The translations under genes and the position numbers were made by a program. A DNA stretch of 64,000 bases from Croceimicrobium sp965656185 (GTDB lineage: Bacteria > Bacteroidota > Bacteroidia > Flavobacteriales > Schleiferiaceae), in NCBI GenBank assembly GCA_965656185.1, contig CBFHJH010000009.1:1-64000 (forward strand). Reading direction: 5' to 3'. Of the stretch, positions 51,531 to 60,006 are shown piece after piece. The stretch's first letter is position 1; each line of letters opens with the position of its first letter. A model generated the notes under the pieces. The model was not told the DNA's origin. It did no database searches and saw only the letters and a program-made list of their open reading frames with translations.

Positions 51531-52261
51531 TGTTTGCACTAGTTAAGAAGGAAATACGCGCCTTTTTCGGTTCCATCATCGGCTATTTGGTTATGATGGT
51601 TTACTTGCTGATAAACAGCGTTTTTTTATGGTTATTTCCAGGAAGCTTTAATATGCTCGATGGGGGCTATGCTTCTTTAGGAAATCTTTTTACGATTAGC
51701 CCCTGGGTCTTCTTATTCTTGATCCCTGCTCTTTCTATGCGCATGTTTGCGGATGAGAAGAAGGGCGGAACCATGGAGCTCTTGCTTACCAAGCCCCTAA
51801 GTGATCTACAAATTGTTCTAGCCAAATACAGCGCCGGTTTAGTGCTTTTGATCCTATCCTTACTCCCCACCTTGATCTACTATTACACCATTTATGTGCT
51901 CGGTAATCCTGCTGGTAATTTAGATAGTGGCGGAACCTTTGGCTCCTACATTGGTCTAGTGTTATTAGGGGCAGCTTTCCTCAGCATAGGAATCTTCGCT
52001 TCCTCATTAACCGATAACCAGATCGTAGCCTTTTTACTGGCGATGTTTCTTTGCTTTTTCATTTTTTATGGCTTCGATCAAATAGCCGGTTTCGCACTTT
52101 TTGGTTCGCTCGACCTTTTTATCCTTAAGCTTGGGATCAATGAGCACTATGTTTCCTTAAGTCGAGGGGTGATCGACAGTAGGGATGTGCTCTACTTCTT
52201 AAGTTTAATTGCCATGTTTATTGCGGCCACCCGCCTTGTAATTCAAAGTAGAAAGTGGTAA
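51530..52261 (+). CDS. gldF: Gliding-motility ABC transporter permease GldF
   Basis: 243 aa with six membrane helices, starting LVKKEIRAFFGSIIGYLVM; FADEKKGGTMELLLTKPLSDLQIVLAK is the family signature. GldF and GldG form the permease part of an ABC transporter that supports gliding and T9SS-related functions in Flavobacterium. The ATPase gene gldA is not in the window. It overlaps gldG (TAATG). Confidence 0.93.
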   Translation: MFALVKKEIRAFFGSIIGYLVMMVYLLINSVFLWLFPGSFNMLDGGYASLGNLFTISPWVFLFLIPALSMRMFADEKKGGTMELLLTKPLSDLQIVLAKYSAGLVLLILSLLPTLIYYYTIYVLGNPAGNLDSGGTFGSYIGLVLLGAAFLSIGIFASSLTDNQIVAFLLAMFLCFFIFYGFDQIAGFALFGSLDLFILKLGINEHYVSLSRGVIDSRDVLYFLSLIAMFIAATRLVIQSRKW

Positions 52262-53970
52262 TGAAAAAGAAAAGAGACTTATTTCGCTTTGTCCTATTCA
52301 TCGCCATTTTGGTGTTGCTCAATTTTATTGGCAGTATCAAGTTTTTTCGCTTAGACCTTACGGCGGAGAAGCGCTACTCGCTATCGGAGGCAACGGTAGA
52401 ACTATTGGAGTCATTCAATGATGTTTTGTTGGTTAAGGTTTACCTGGAAGGCGATTTTCCTGCGGGATTTCAACGTTTACAGGCTGAAACACGTCAGATG
52501 CTGGACGAGTTCCGTGCTTACAACCCTAATATTCAGTACACTTTTATCGATCCGGCTGCAAATGCCAGCGATGAGGAAACCAATACCCTCTTTCAGCAAC
52601 TTCAGTTTAAGGGTTTAAAGCCTTATCAGCTGTCTACTAATAAAGAAGGATCCAGCTCCGTGAAGACCATATTTCCAGGTGCACTCTTAAGCTATGGTGA
52701 AAAAGAGGTGCCTGCCCTGTTATTAATGGATCAACTCGGTGTTTCCCCGGAGCAGCAGATCAATACCAGCGTAGAGAACCTGGAATTTAGCTTAGCGAAT
52801 GCCATTCGCTCCTTAGTGCAAGATAAAAAGCCTCTTGTGGGATTCTTGCAAGGACACGGCGAAGTGGGGCCACGGGAGTTGGCCGATTTCGCAAAGGAGC
52901 TGAGTGCTAACTATCAAGTAGACCTTTTTAATATTCGAGAGTTCAAAAGCGACTCTACCGGTGAACAGCTAAGTATCGCCGAACAGCAGGTGCGTTTGAA
53001 CCGCTTTGACGCCTTAGTGATAGCAAAACCGCAATTGTCTTTTAATGATCTTGATAAATACTTGATTGATCAATTTGTTATGAATGGAGGTAAAACCATT
53101 TGGCTGATCGATGGCGCTGAGGCTTCTATGGATAGTCTTAGCGAGAAATCGCAGTTTATGGCTTTACCCTTATTTGACAGATTGCGGATCAATGATCTCC
53201 TCTTCAAATATGGCGTACGTTTGAATACCGATATGGTAGCCGATATGGTGGGTGCTGGGGTCAATGATCAACGCAAGGTGAGACCATGGATCTATTTCCC
53301 TATGGTGATGCCGCAATCGAAACATCCCATCGCCAAGGACCTTAATGCAATTTGGTTGCAGTTTGCTTCTAGTATCGATACCGTTTCGGCTCCGGGCATT
53401 GATAAAACGATATTGCTTAGGTCTTCGCCTTATGCCGCCCGAAGAGCTACGCCCAACATCGTGAGCCTATCAGAGTTGTACAATCCGCCGCCCCAAGAAC
53501 GTTTCCGCGAAAGCGGGATTCCATTGGCGGTACTGCTAGAAGGGAAATTCGAATCGCTTTATAAGAACCGTTTAAAGCCAAAATCTGGCAGTGAGAACCT
53601 GCCGATGTTGACCGAAAGTCGCGAAACCGAGATCTTGGTAGTGGGAGATGGGGATATAATCCGAAACCAAACCAATGTAGTTAATCCGGATATCCCGAAA
53701 GGAGCTCCTTTGCCACTAGGATACGACCAGTATACTGGCATGCAGTATGGAAATAAGAATTTTTTGGTGAATGCAATCGACTTTATGTTAGATGATAGTG
53801 GTTTGATCGACATTCGGAGCCGGGAGTTGAAAATTCGTTTGATGGACCTTAATCAGGTGAAACAAGAGCGATTAAAATGGCAGCTCATCAATACTTTGGT
53901 GCCGGTATTGCTCATCGTGCTGATGGCTCTGGTAAATTATTATTGGCGTCGTAAAAAATACCTTTCTTAA
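52261..53970 (+). CDS. gldG: Gliding-motility ABC transporter component GldG
   Basis: About 569 aa from ATG 52261, overlapping the gldF stop. One N-terminal anchor helix (FRFVLFIAILVLLNFIGSI), a large extracytoplasmic ABC_transp_aux domain (FRLDLTAEKRYSLSEATVELL; GFLQGHGEVGPREL; TIWLIDGAEASMDSL; ILVVGDGDIIRNQ) and a C-terminal helix (NTLVPVLLIVLMALVNYYW) with a basic cytoplasmic tail. Its TAA overlaps the next ATG. Confidence 0.93.
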   Translation: MKKKRDLFRFVLFIAILVLLNFIGSIKFFRLDLTAEKRYSLSEATVELLESFNDVLLVKVYLEGDFPAGFQRLQAETRQMLDEFRAYNPNIQYTFIDPAANASDEETNTLFQQLQFKGLKPYQLSTNKEGSSSVKTIFPGALLSYGEKEVPALLLMDQLGVSPEQQINTSVENLEFSLANAIRSLVQDKKPLVGFLQGHGEVGPRELADFAKELSANYQVDLFNIREFKSDSTGEQLSIAEQQVRLNRFDALVIAKPQLSFNDLDKYLIDQFVMNGGKTIWLIDGAEASMDSLSEKSQFMALPLFDRLRINDLLFKYGVRLNTDMVADMVGAGVNDQRKVRPWIYFPMVMPQSKHPIAKDLNAIWLQFASSIDTVSAPGIDKTILLRSSPYAARRATPNIVSLSELYNPPPQERFRESGIPLAVLLEGKFESLYKNRLKPKSGSENLPMLTESRETEILVVGDGDIIRNQTNVVNPDIPKGAPLPLGYDQYTGMQYGNKNFLVNAIDFMLDDSGLIDIRSRELKIRLMDLNQVKQERLKWQLINTLVPVLLIVLMALVNYYWRRKKYLS

Positions 53971-54995
53971 TGAAAAAGAACCTATTATACTTAATCGTTT
54001 TCTTGGTCTTGCTAGCTGTTGCCGGGTGGCTATTTAGCGAGGGTGGTGGGAGCTCCACCTTAGAGGGTGAAGAAAATTACGCCTTCGCGGTAAAGGATAC
54101 CGCCTCTATATCTAAGATCATTATTAGCGACAAAAGCCCTAAAAGAGTGAGCTTAACTCGTCGGGGAAAGGAATGGTATCTCAATGATGAGTATTTAGCG
54201 CGACGAGATGCAATCGAGATCCTTTTGGAAACGCTTTACCGCATGGAAATGCGTAATTTTTTGCCTCAGCGCAGTATACCGGGAATCGAACAGAAATTAG
54301 ACGTTTTCGGAAAGCGGGTAGAGATCTATCAAAACGGCAGTTTGGCCAAGGTAATTTACGTAGGGCTGCCCACCGGCGATGAAATGGGGACTTACATGAA
54401 GTTGGAGGGGGCTGACAAGCCTTATGCTGTTCATATTCCTGGCTTTAATGGCTTTTTAAATACTCGATTTATAGTAGATAATCACCTCTGGCGAAGCCGC
54501 GAACTGATGCGAATTAAACCGCGCGAGATCAAGGAGCTGGAAGTATTGTTTCCAGATAGTCTAGCCCAAAGCTTTAAGGTACGGGTCTTTTCTCCCGATA
54601 GCTTGTATTTCGTTCGTGCAAGTGATAATAAAGTGATGAAGGAGGCTTCTCAGGTCAAAGGACGCTTGCTTTTATCGGCTATGGATAAATTGAGTTATGA
54701 AGGGGAAATCGTACCTAGTGACCCTATTTTTAGTCGGCGTGATTCTTTACGAGCAAGTACGCCGGTATTTCGAGTACGGGTAAAAGATATCGATGGTAAG
54801 ATTCAGAGCTTTAGTGGTTATAAGATCAAAGCAGCACCAGAAACCATAGATTTTGATGATCCAAAAAGCTTTTACGATCCCGACCGCTTACATGGTTTTA
54901 TTAACGATGAGCGGATGGTTTTACTACAATATTATGGTTTAGGTAAGGTAATCAGACCTTTAGATTATTACCTTTCTGAGGATAAAAGCTTGTAA
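53970..54995 (+). CDS. DUF4340-like membrane-anchored protein
   Basis: 341 aa with one N-terminal helix (NLLYLIVFLVLLAVAGWLF) then an extracytoplasmic domain with DTASISKIIISDKSPKRVSL and DAIEILLETLYRMEMRNFLP. It resembles DUF4340 proteins, which commonly follow gldG, so it may be an accessory of the Gld transporter; this is inference from conserved order. Its start overlaps gldG as TAATG. Confidence 0.75.
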   Translation: MKKNLLYLIVFLVLLAVAGWLFSEGGGSSTLEGEENYAFAVKDTASISKIIISDKSPKRVSLTRRGKEWYLNDEYLARRDAIEILLETLYRMEMRNFLPQRSIPGIEQKLDVFGKRVEIYQNGSLAKVIYVGLPTGDEMGTYMKLEGADKPYAVHIPGFNGFLNTRFIVDNHLWRSRELMRIKPREIKELEVLFPDSLAQSFKVRVFSPDSLYFVRASDNKVMKEASQVKGRLLLSAMDKLSYEGEIVPSDPIFSRRDSLRASTPVFRVRVKDIDGKIQSFSGYKIKAAPETIDFDDPKSFYDPDRLHGFINDERMVLLQYYGLGKVIRPLDYYLSEDKSL

Positions 54996-55034
54996 TTTTT
55001 AAAAAATGGTCCTAGGGCCGGCACAGCTAATAGC

Positions 55035-55042
55035 TATATTTG
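55035..55042 (+). promoter_or_regulatory. Candidate -7 box for dnaN
   Basis: TATATTTG matches TAnnTTTG, 29 nt before the dnaN ATG. No -33 TTG at the expected spacing. Confidence 0.45.
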
Positions 55043-55071
55043 TGCATTAAATTCAAATTAATCACGGGCAT

Positions 55072-56193
55072 ATGAAATTCATCGTTTCAAGTGGTGCGCT
55101 TCTGAAGCAGTTGCAAATTGTAGGTGGAGTACTGAATAACAACAATACCCTACCTATTCTCGATAACTTCCTCCTTAAGTTGGAAGGATCAGTTTTAACT
55201 ATTTCCGCATCAGACCTAGAGTCTACCATTAGTGCAACCCTTGAGGTACAGGGTGATAAAGATGGGGTAGCGGCAATTCCCGCCCGCTTGCTTCTCGATG
55301 GCCTAAAGGCCTTGCCAGAGCAGCCCGTTACCTTTATTACGGATGATTCTAGTATGACCGTGGAAATAAGCTCCGATTATGGCCGCTACAGCTTGGCTTA
55401 CGTTGAGGGTGATGAATTCCCTAAACTACCGGAGATGGAGGATGTATCTACAACCACCATTCCGGGAGAAATCTTAGCTACCGCGGTAAATAAGACCTTG
55501 TTCGCCGCTGGAAACGACGATCTACGTCCGGTGATGTCTGGTGTCTTTTTTCAATTCAGTCCCGAGAGTTTGACCTTTGTGGCCACCGATGCACATAAAT
55601 TGGTGCGTTACCGCCGAAACGATTTTAAGAGTGATCAGAGTGCGGAGTTTATCATGCCTCGCAAACCGCTTAACATTCTGAAATCTACCCTTTCTAGCGT
55701 AGGTGATGAGGTTAAGGTTCACTACAACGAGACCAATGCGCGCTTTGAGTTTGAAAACATTGTATTAAGCTGTCGCTTGATCGATGGCAAGTATCCTAAT
55801 TACGAAGCGGTGATTCCGAAGGATAATCCTAATGTCCTAGAAATCGAACGCGGGAAATTCCTAAGCTCGGTAAAAAGGGTGGCGATTTTCTCCAATAAAA
55901 CTACGCATCAAGTACGCCTTAAAATGGCCGGTTCTGAATTGCAAATGATGGCCGAAGACGTGGACTTTTCCAACAAGGCTCATGAACGCTTGGCCTGTAA
56001 TTATCAAGGGGAGGATCTAGAAATTGGTTTCAATTCACGTTTCCTTACCGAAATGTTAAGCAATCTCGAGTCGGATAACATCAATCTCGAAATGTCGGCT
56101 CCAAATCGGGCCGGTATAATTCTTCCAGCCGATGGCTTAGAAGATGGAGAGGATATCTTGATGTTGGTGATGCCGGTGATGCTCAATTCATAA
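55072..56193 (+). CDS. dnaN: DNA polymerase III beta subunit (sliding clamp)
   Basis: 373 aa beginning MKFIVSSGALLKQLQIVGGV. Contains the three clamp domains with NTLPILDNFLLKLEG, RPVMSGVFFQFSPESLTFVATDAHKL, CRLIDGKYPNYEAVIPKD and a C-terminal hydrophobic end ILMLVMPVMLN. It tethers the replicase to DNA. Its location behind gldFG rather than beside dnaA is typical for this group. Confidence 0.97.
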   Translation: MKFIVSSGALLKQLQIVGGVLNNNNTLPILDNFLLKLEGSVLTISASDLESTISATLEVQGDKDGVAAIPARLLLDGLKALPEQPVTFITDDSSMTVEISSDYGRYSLAYVEGDEFPKLPEMEDVSTTTIPGEILATAVNKTLFAAGNDDLRPVMSGVFFQFSPESLTFVATDAHKLVRYRRNDFKSDQSAEFIMPRKPLNILKSTLSSVGDEVKVHYNETNARFEFENIVLSCRLIDGKYPNYEAVIPKDNPNVLEIERGKFLSSVKRVAIFSNKTTHQVRLKMAGSELQMMAEDVDFSNKAHERLACNYQGEDLEIGFNSRFLTEMLSNLESDNINLEMSAPNRAGIILPADGLEDGEDILMLVMPVMLNS

Positions 56194-56202
56194 AATTAAG
56201 TA

Positions 56203-56952
56203 GTGGGCGTACTTATCGTAGGCGACGTTCACGGTTGTTATTACACCCTAAAAGCTTTGGTGCAGGGGCACTGGGACCCTGAGCAGGATCTGCTAATTTT
56301 AGTGGGAGACCTCCTCAATAAAGGCCCTCATAGTGTTAAAACTTGGCGANNNNNNNNNNNNNNNNNNNNNNNNNNNNNNNNNNNNNNNNNNNNNNNNNNN
56401 NNNNNNNNNNNNNNNNNNNNNNNNNNNNNNNNNNNNNNNNNNNNNCGATATTGGCTTAAACTTAGTGCAAAGTATCCTACAAAAGTGATTCTCTTACGAG
56501 GCAATCACGAGCAGTGGTTTTTAGATCAATCTCGGCGAAAATTGTCCAGTAAGCAATTCAGGAAACTAGAGAAGTCCTTCTTGAATAAAGGGCTCAGTAC
56601 GCTTAGTTTACAAGATCAAATCGGGAATTTGCCTTTACATTGGGAGAACGAGCAGCTATTTGTGAGTCATGCCGGCCTTGCGGCGGAAGCGACCGACCCT
56701 TATGATCTTAGAAAGCCTAATAATCTACTGACGAACCGAAAAAAGCTAGCCTCCTTAGCTAAGATACAGGTTTGTGGGCATCAGATTCTTGAAGGTGATA
56801 AACCCCTATTTAAAGCGAAGGAGAATGCCTGGCTCATCGACACCGGTGCATGGTGTAATTCAAGGCTCAGTGCCTTGTACTTTGAAGAAGGACAAGAAAG
56901 CCCTAAGGTTATTCAAGTAGAAAGAAAACCTAAGGATAATAGGGGTATTTAG
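56203..56952 (+). CDS. PPP-family metallophosphatase (with N gap)
   Basis: Starts at GTG 56203, 9 nt after dnaN. Two-metal phosphatase motifs: VGDVHGCYYTL (metal Asp and His), LVGDLLNKGPHS (in place of GDxxDRG, with Asn for Asp), LLRGNHEQW, and FVSHAGL plus VCGHQILE for the His ligands. It resembles diadenosine tetraphosphatase/serine-threonine PPPs. An N run sits within it; joining the flanks through the shared CGA gives KTWRYWLKL and a 216-aa enzyme, near the usual size. The substrate is unknown. Confidence 0.85.
   Translation: MGVLIVGDVHGCYYTLKALVQGHWDPEQDLLILVGDLLNKGPHSVKTWRXXXXXXXXXXXXXXXXXXXXXXXXXXXXXXXXRYWLKLSAKYPTKVILLRGNHEQWFLDQSRRKLSSKQFRKLEKSFLNKGLSTLSLQDQIGNLPLHWENEQLFVSHAGLAAEATDPYDLRKPNNLLTNRKKLASLAKIQVCGHQILEGDKPLFKAKENAWLIDTGAWCNSRLSALYFEEGQESPKVIQVERKPKDNRGI
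56350..56445. other. Assembly gap (96 N), probably artefactual
   Basis: The left flank ends in CGA and the right begins with CGA. Merging these 3 nt keeps the phosphatase frame and gives SVKTWRYWLKL, a natural continuation. No sequence appears to be missing. Confidence 0.7.
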
Positions 56953-56990
56953 GACTAGGCTTTTATTTTTGGCGACCCTAAAAATTCGCT

Positions 56991-57554
56991 TTGAAAAACC
57001 TATACTTTTTATTCGCAGGTATTATCCTCCTAGGCGCAAGTGCAGATCTAAAGGGGCAATTTCGAGAAGGAGAGATCCTAGTTAATGGTTCTCTTGGACT
57101 AAGGCCTAACATCAGTGGAGATATCGATCTTCCGTTAATATCACTTTCCGGTGAGTATGCCGCTACCGAGAATATCTCCGCTGGTCCCTACATTGGTTAC
57201 ACTCAAAGCACCGAAGACTTTCGACCAACCTTCGATATCGTTGCTCGCAACCGTTTGATTATTGTCGGATTACGCGGCTCATTCAGCTTAGAGCTTACCC
57301 GTAACTTCGACTTGTATGCTGGAGGGTATATAGGCTATACCGCTGCCACCACCGAGGTGATTGAGGGTGACACATTTTTCAACACCAATTTATTAGGCTT
57401 AAATGTTGGAGGTGAGCGCTTAGCTGCCTTCATTGGAGCGCGCTATTTGATCGATAATCGCTTTGGATTTTATGGGGAGCTGGGCTATGGCTTAAGCCTA
57501 GTTAATGTGGGTCTTAGCGTTAATCTTGGTCGCAAAAGGTTGTCCTTTTTGTAA
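56991..57554 (+). CDS. Outer-membrane beta-barrel protein
   Basis: 187 aa starting with TTG 56991, the only start that fits the signal peptide MKNLYFLFAGIILLGASADL; the mature part begins near GQFREGEILVNGSLGLRPN. Repeated strands such as SAGPYIGYTQSTEDF and NFDLYAGGYIGYTAATTE fit an eight-strand OmpA/OmpW-like barrel. Function unknown. It stands alone, before pruA. Confidence 0.72.
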   Translation: MKNLYFLFAGIILLGASADLKGQFREGEILVNGSLGLRPNISGDIDLPLISLSGEYAATENISAGPYIGYTQSTEDFRPTFDIVARNRLIIVGLRGSFSLELTRNFDLYAGGYIGYTAATTEVIEGDTFFNTNLLGLNVGGERLAAFIGARYLIDNRFGFYGELGYGLSLVNVGLSVNLGRKRLSFL

Positions 57555-57654
57555 AGAGTCTCTTTACGAGCTAATTGGTGACCTCGCTCTTTTTTTAGCC
57601 GCCACCTATATCCTATATTTGAGACCCTTTTAATAACCTCTTAAAAACTCAATA

Positions 57655-59391
57655 ATGGATAAAGGTTTTTACCATGTTCCTCAGGCTATCAATGAGCCGA
57701 TCATGAGCTATGCGCCAGGTTCTGAAGAGCGCAAGGCTGTGCAGGCGGCTTATGATAAAATGTGGAACGAGACTATCGATATACCCATGGTGATTAATGG
57801 TGAGAAAGTACGTACCGATAAAACGATGCGTGTTCTTCCTCCTCACGATCATCAGCATGATGTAGGTTCTTTTCATTTTGGCGAGGCCAAGCATGTGCAT
57901 GAGGCGATCGACGCCGCTTTAAAGGCTAAAGAAGACTGGGAAAACATGTCCTGGGCCAATCGTTCGGCTATCTTCTTAAAGGCAGCAGATCTAGTGGCTG
58001 GTCCCTACCGCCACAGAATTAACGCTGCTACAATGATCCAGCAGTCGAAAACCATTTTCCAGGCCGAGATCGATTCGGCTTGTGAATTGGCCGATTTCTT
58101 GCGCTTTAACGTTCAGTACGCTACCGAAATCTATAATGAGCAGCCCTACACCCATTCTCATTCTACCTTATGGAATAGAGTGGATTACCGCCCACTAGAA
58201 GGCTTTACTTTCGCCATTACACCCTTCAACTTTACCGCCATTGCCGGGAACTTACCTAGTAGTATGGCAATGATGGGAAATACCGTGGTATGGAAGCCTA
58301 GCTTAAGTCAGATGTATTCTGCACACGTGGTAATGGAAGTTTTTGAAGAAGCCGGTATGCCAGCGGGAGTGATCAATATGATCGCTACCGATCCGCAGGA
58401 AACTGCTGATATCGTATTCGGTCATAAGGATTTTGCTGGCTTGCATTATACTGGATCTACCGAAGTGTTCCAGAATATTTGGAAGGTGATCGGTAACAAC
58501 ATCACCAATTACCGCACTTACCCACGTATCGTAGGTGAGACTGGCGGTAAGGATTTCGTGATGGTGCATAAGTCCTCTAAAGTACAGCAGGTTGTAACTG
58601 CTCTGATCCGGGGTGCTTTCGAGTTCCAAGGGCAGAAATGTTCGGCGGCTTCAAGAGCTTACATTCCAGATAACCTCTGGCCCGAAGTGAAAAAAGGCTT
58701 GGTTAATACCTTAACGGAGCTTAAAATGGGAAGTCCCCGTGACTTTGAAAACTTCGTAACGGCAGTGATTCACGAAGGATCCTTCGATAAGTTGGCCTCC
58801 TATATAGATCGTGCCAAAGCAGATTCGGGTGCCGAGATCATAGCCGGTGGTAATTACGACAAGTCCAAAGGTTACTTCGTAGAGCCTACCATAATTGTGG
58901 CATCCGAGCCTAAGTATGTTACCATGGAAACTGAATTATTCGGTCCGGTGCTTACTATTTACGTGTATCCGGCAGAGCAATATGAAGAGACCCTAACTTT
59001 AGTAGACGAAACTTCGCCTTACGCCCTTACCGGCAGTTTGTTCTCAGAAGATCGTTATGCTCTGGAGTTCGGTATGCATAAACTGCGCAATGCTGCGGGT
59101 AACTTCTACATCAACGATAAACCTACAGGAGCAGTAGTTGGTCAGCAACCATTTGGTGGTGCCCGCTCTTCTGGTACTAATGATAAAGCAGGATCTAAGC
59201 AGAACTTATACCGTTGGGTAAGCCCTCGTTTAATCAAGGAAACTTTAGTTACACNNNNNNNNNNNNNNNNNNNNNNNNNNNNNNNNNNNNNNNNNNNNNN
59301 NNNNNNNNNNNNNNNNNNNNNNNNNNNNNNNNNNNNNNNNNNNNNNNNNNNNCCGGAAGATTACAAATATCCATTCTTAGCAAAAGACTAG
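57655..59391 (+). CDS. pruA: L-glutamate gamma-semialdehyde dehydrogenase (with N gap)
   Basis: Oxidises glutamate semialdehyde/P5C to glutamate in proline breakdown (NAD+). ALDH signatures: FAITPFNFTAIAGNL, GETGGKDFVMVH (catalytic-Glu region), FEFQGQKCSAASRAYIP with the catalytic Cys, and GAVVGQQPFGGARSSGTNDKAG. The N run lies 12 codons before the end; joining the flanks gives TLVTPEDYKYPFL, as in the family, and 545 aa, close to the usual length. No proline dehydrogenase domain is attached and putA/prodh is not adjacent. Confidence 0.95.
   Translation: MDKGFYHVPQAINEPIMSYAPGSEERKAVQAAYDKMWNETIDIPMVINGEKVRTDKTMRVLPPHDHQHDVGSFHFGEAKHVHEAIDAALKAKEDWENMSWANRSAIFLKAADLVAGPYRHRINAATMIQQSKTIFQAEIDSACELADFLRFNVQYATEIYNEQPYTHSHSTLWNRVDYRPLEGFTFAITPFNFTAIAGNLPSSMAMMGNTVVWKPSLSQMYSAHVVMEVFEEAGMPAGVINMIATDPQETADIVFGHKDFAGLHYTGSTEVFQNIWKVIGNNITNYRTYPRIVGETGGKDFVMVHKSSKVQQVVTALIRGAFEFQGQKCSAASRAYIPDNLWPEVKKGLVNTLTELKMGSPRDFENFVTAVIHEGSFDKLASYIDRAKADSGAEIIAGGNYDKSKGYFVEPTIIVASEPKYVTMETELFGPVLTIYVYPAEQYEETLTLVDETSPYALTGSLFSEDRYALEFGMHKLRNAAGNFYINDKPTGAVVGQQPFGGARSSGTNDKAGSKQNLYRWVSPRLIKETLVTXXXXXXXXXXXXXXXXXXXXXXXXXXXXXXXXXPEDYKYPFLAKD
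59255..59352. other. Assembly gap (98 N), probably artefactual
   Basis: Left flank ends ...GTTACAC, right flank starts CCGGAAGAT. Sharing one C restores GTT ACA CCG GAA GAT (VTPED), the normal pruA C-terminus, so no sequence appears to be lost. Confidence 0.75.
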
Positions 59392-59413
59392 GTTTTTAGG
59401 TTAAATTAATATT

Positions 59414-59445
59414 AAGCCACCTCGAAAGGGGTGGCTTTTTTATTT
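59414..59445 (+). terminator. Rho-independent terminator after pruA
   Basis: AAGCCACC (59414-59421) pairs with GGTGGCTT (59430-59437) around an 8-nt loop, followed by a run of T. It lies about 20 nt after the pruA stop. Confidence 0.85.
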
Positions 59446-59501
59446 TAAGCTAACATTGTAAATAACTGAAAATAAGTTCATAAAAGTACATTTGCCTATT
59501 T

Positions 59502-59523
59502 AATGTTAACTCAATGTTAACTC
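59502..59523. repeat. Tandem 11-bp repeat upstream of a small exported-protein gene
   Basis: AATGTTAACTC occurs twice in direct tandem (59502-59512 and 59513-59523), immediately followed by a third partial match. Each unit carries the palindromic GTTAAC. The pair lies about 18 nt upstream of the TATATTTG box at 59541, near where a -33 region and regulator site would be, so it might be an operator. This is inference. Confidence 0.55.
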
Positions 59524-59540
59524 ATTGTAAATATTTTTCC

Positions 59541-59548
59541 TATATTTG
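59541..59548 (+). promoter_or_regulatory. Candidate -7 box for the small exported protein
   Basis: TATATTTG matches TAnnTTTG, 28 nt before ATG 59577. The nearest TTG is only 13 nt upstream. Confidence 0.45.
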
Positions 59549-59576
59549 TAGTGTTGAACTAATAAACTCTGTAGTC

Positions 59577-59942
59577 ATGAAAAAAATAGTAGGACTTTTA
59601 ATAGTAAGCTTGTTCATGGTGACTACAGCAAAAGCGCAATCTGAAGTATCGTGGGAAAAGCAGGATGATCAGATTAAAATGACACGCTATTTTGCCGGCA
59701 CCGATCAAGTTAAGGAAGTAGGATATTTCAAAGATGGAGTATCACACGGGCAGTGGACCGAATTTACCGCTAGTGGTGATATTCGCATTGAAGCAACTTA
59801 TATCAAAGGCAAGAAAGAAGGTACTTGGTTTGTTTGGGCCGATGATCGCACTAAATTATACGAATGTGTTTACGAAGACAATCGTATGGTAGAGCATCGT
59901 GAGTGGTCGCTCGATCAAAAAAATCTTCACGCAGAGAAATAA
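59577..59942 (+). CDS. Small exported MORN/YwqK-like repeat protein
   Basis: 121 aa from ATG 59577; in-frame ATG 59514 lies upstream of the likely promoter. Signal peptide (VGLLIVSLFMVTTAKAQ), then two or three short MORN-like units (VKEVGYFKDGVSHGQWTEF; IRIEATYIKGKKEGTWFVW; LYECVYEDNRMVEHREW). Similar proteins are often annotated as toxin-antitoxin-like YwqK or, misleadingly, as nicotinate mononucleotide adenylyltransferase. No enzymatic motif is present; the function is unknown. Confidence 0.75.
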   Translation: MKKIVGLLIVSLFMVTTAKAQSEVSWEKQDDQIKMTRYFAGTDQVKEVGYFKDGVSHGQWTEFTASGDIRIEATYIKGKKEGTWFVWADDRTKLYECVYEDNRMVEHREWSLDQKNLHAEK

Positions 59943-59963
59943 GTTGAAAGCATAAAATCCTTA

Positions 59964-59996
59964 AAGGCGCGGTGTTTCCACATCGCGCCTTTTTTA
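59964..59996 (+). terminator. Rho-independent terminator
   Basis: AAGGCGCG (59964-59971) pairs with CGCGCCTT (59984-59991), with inner GTG/CAC pairing, then a T run. Ends the small exported-protein gene; its T run abuts the yaaA -7 box. Confidence 0.85.
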
Positions 59997-60002
59997 TATT
60001 TG
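59995..60002 (+). promoter_or_regulatory. Candidate -7 box, possibly driving leaderless yaaA mRNA
   Basis: TATATTTG (TAnnTTTG) overlaps the preceding terminator's T run and ends 4 nt before ATG 60007. As with the O-methyltransferase gene, this implies a message starting at or very near the start codon. Confidence 0.45.
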
Positions 60003-60006
60003 TGCT

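Noticed and set aside
57555..57600. Possible terminator after the small barrel gene before pruA
   Set aside because: There is a T run but the preceding stem is only about 4 bp, too weak to call.
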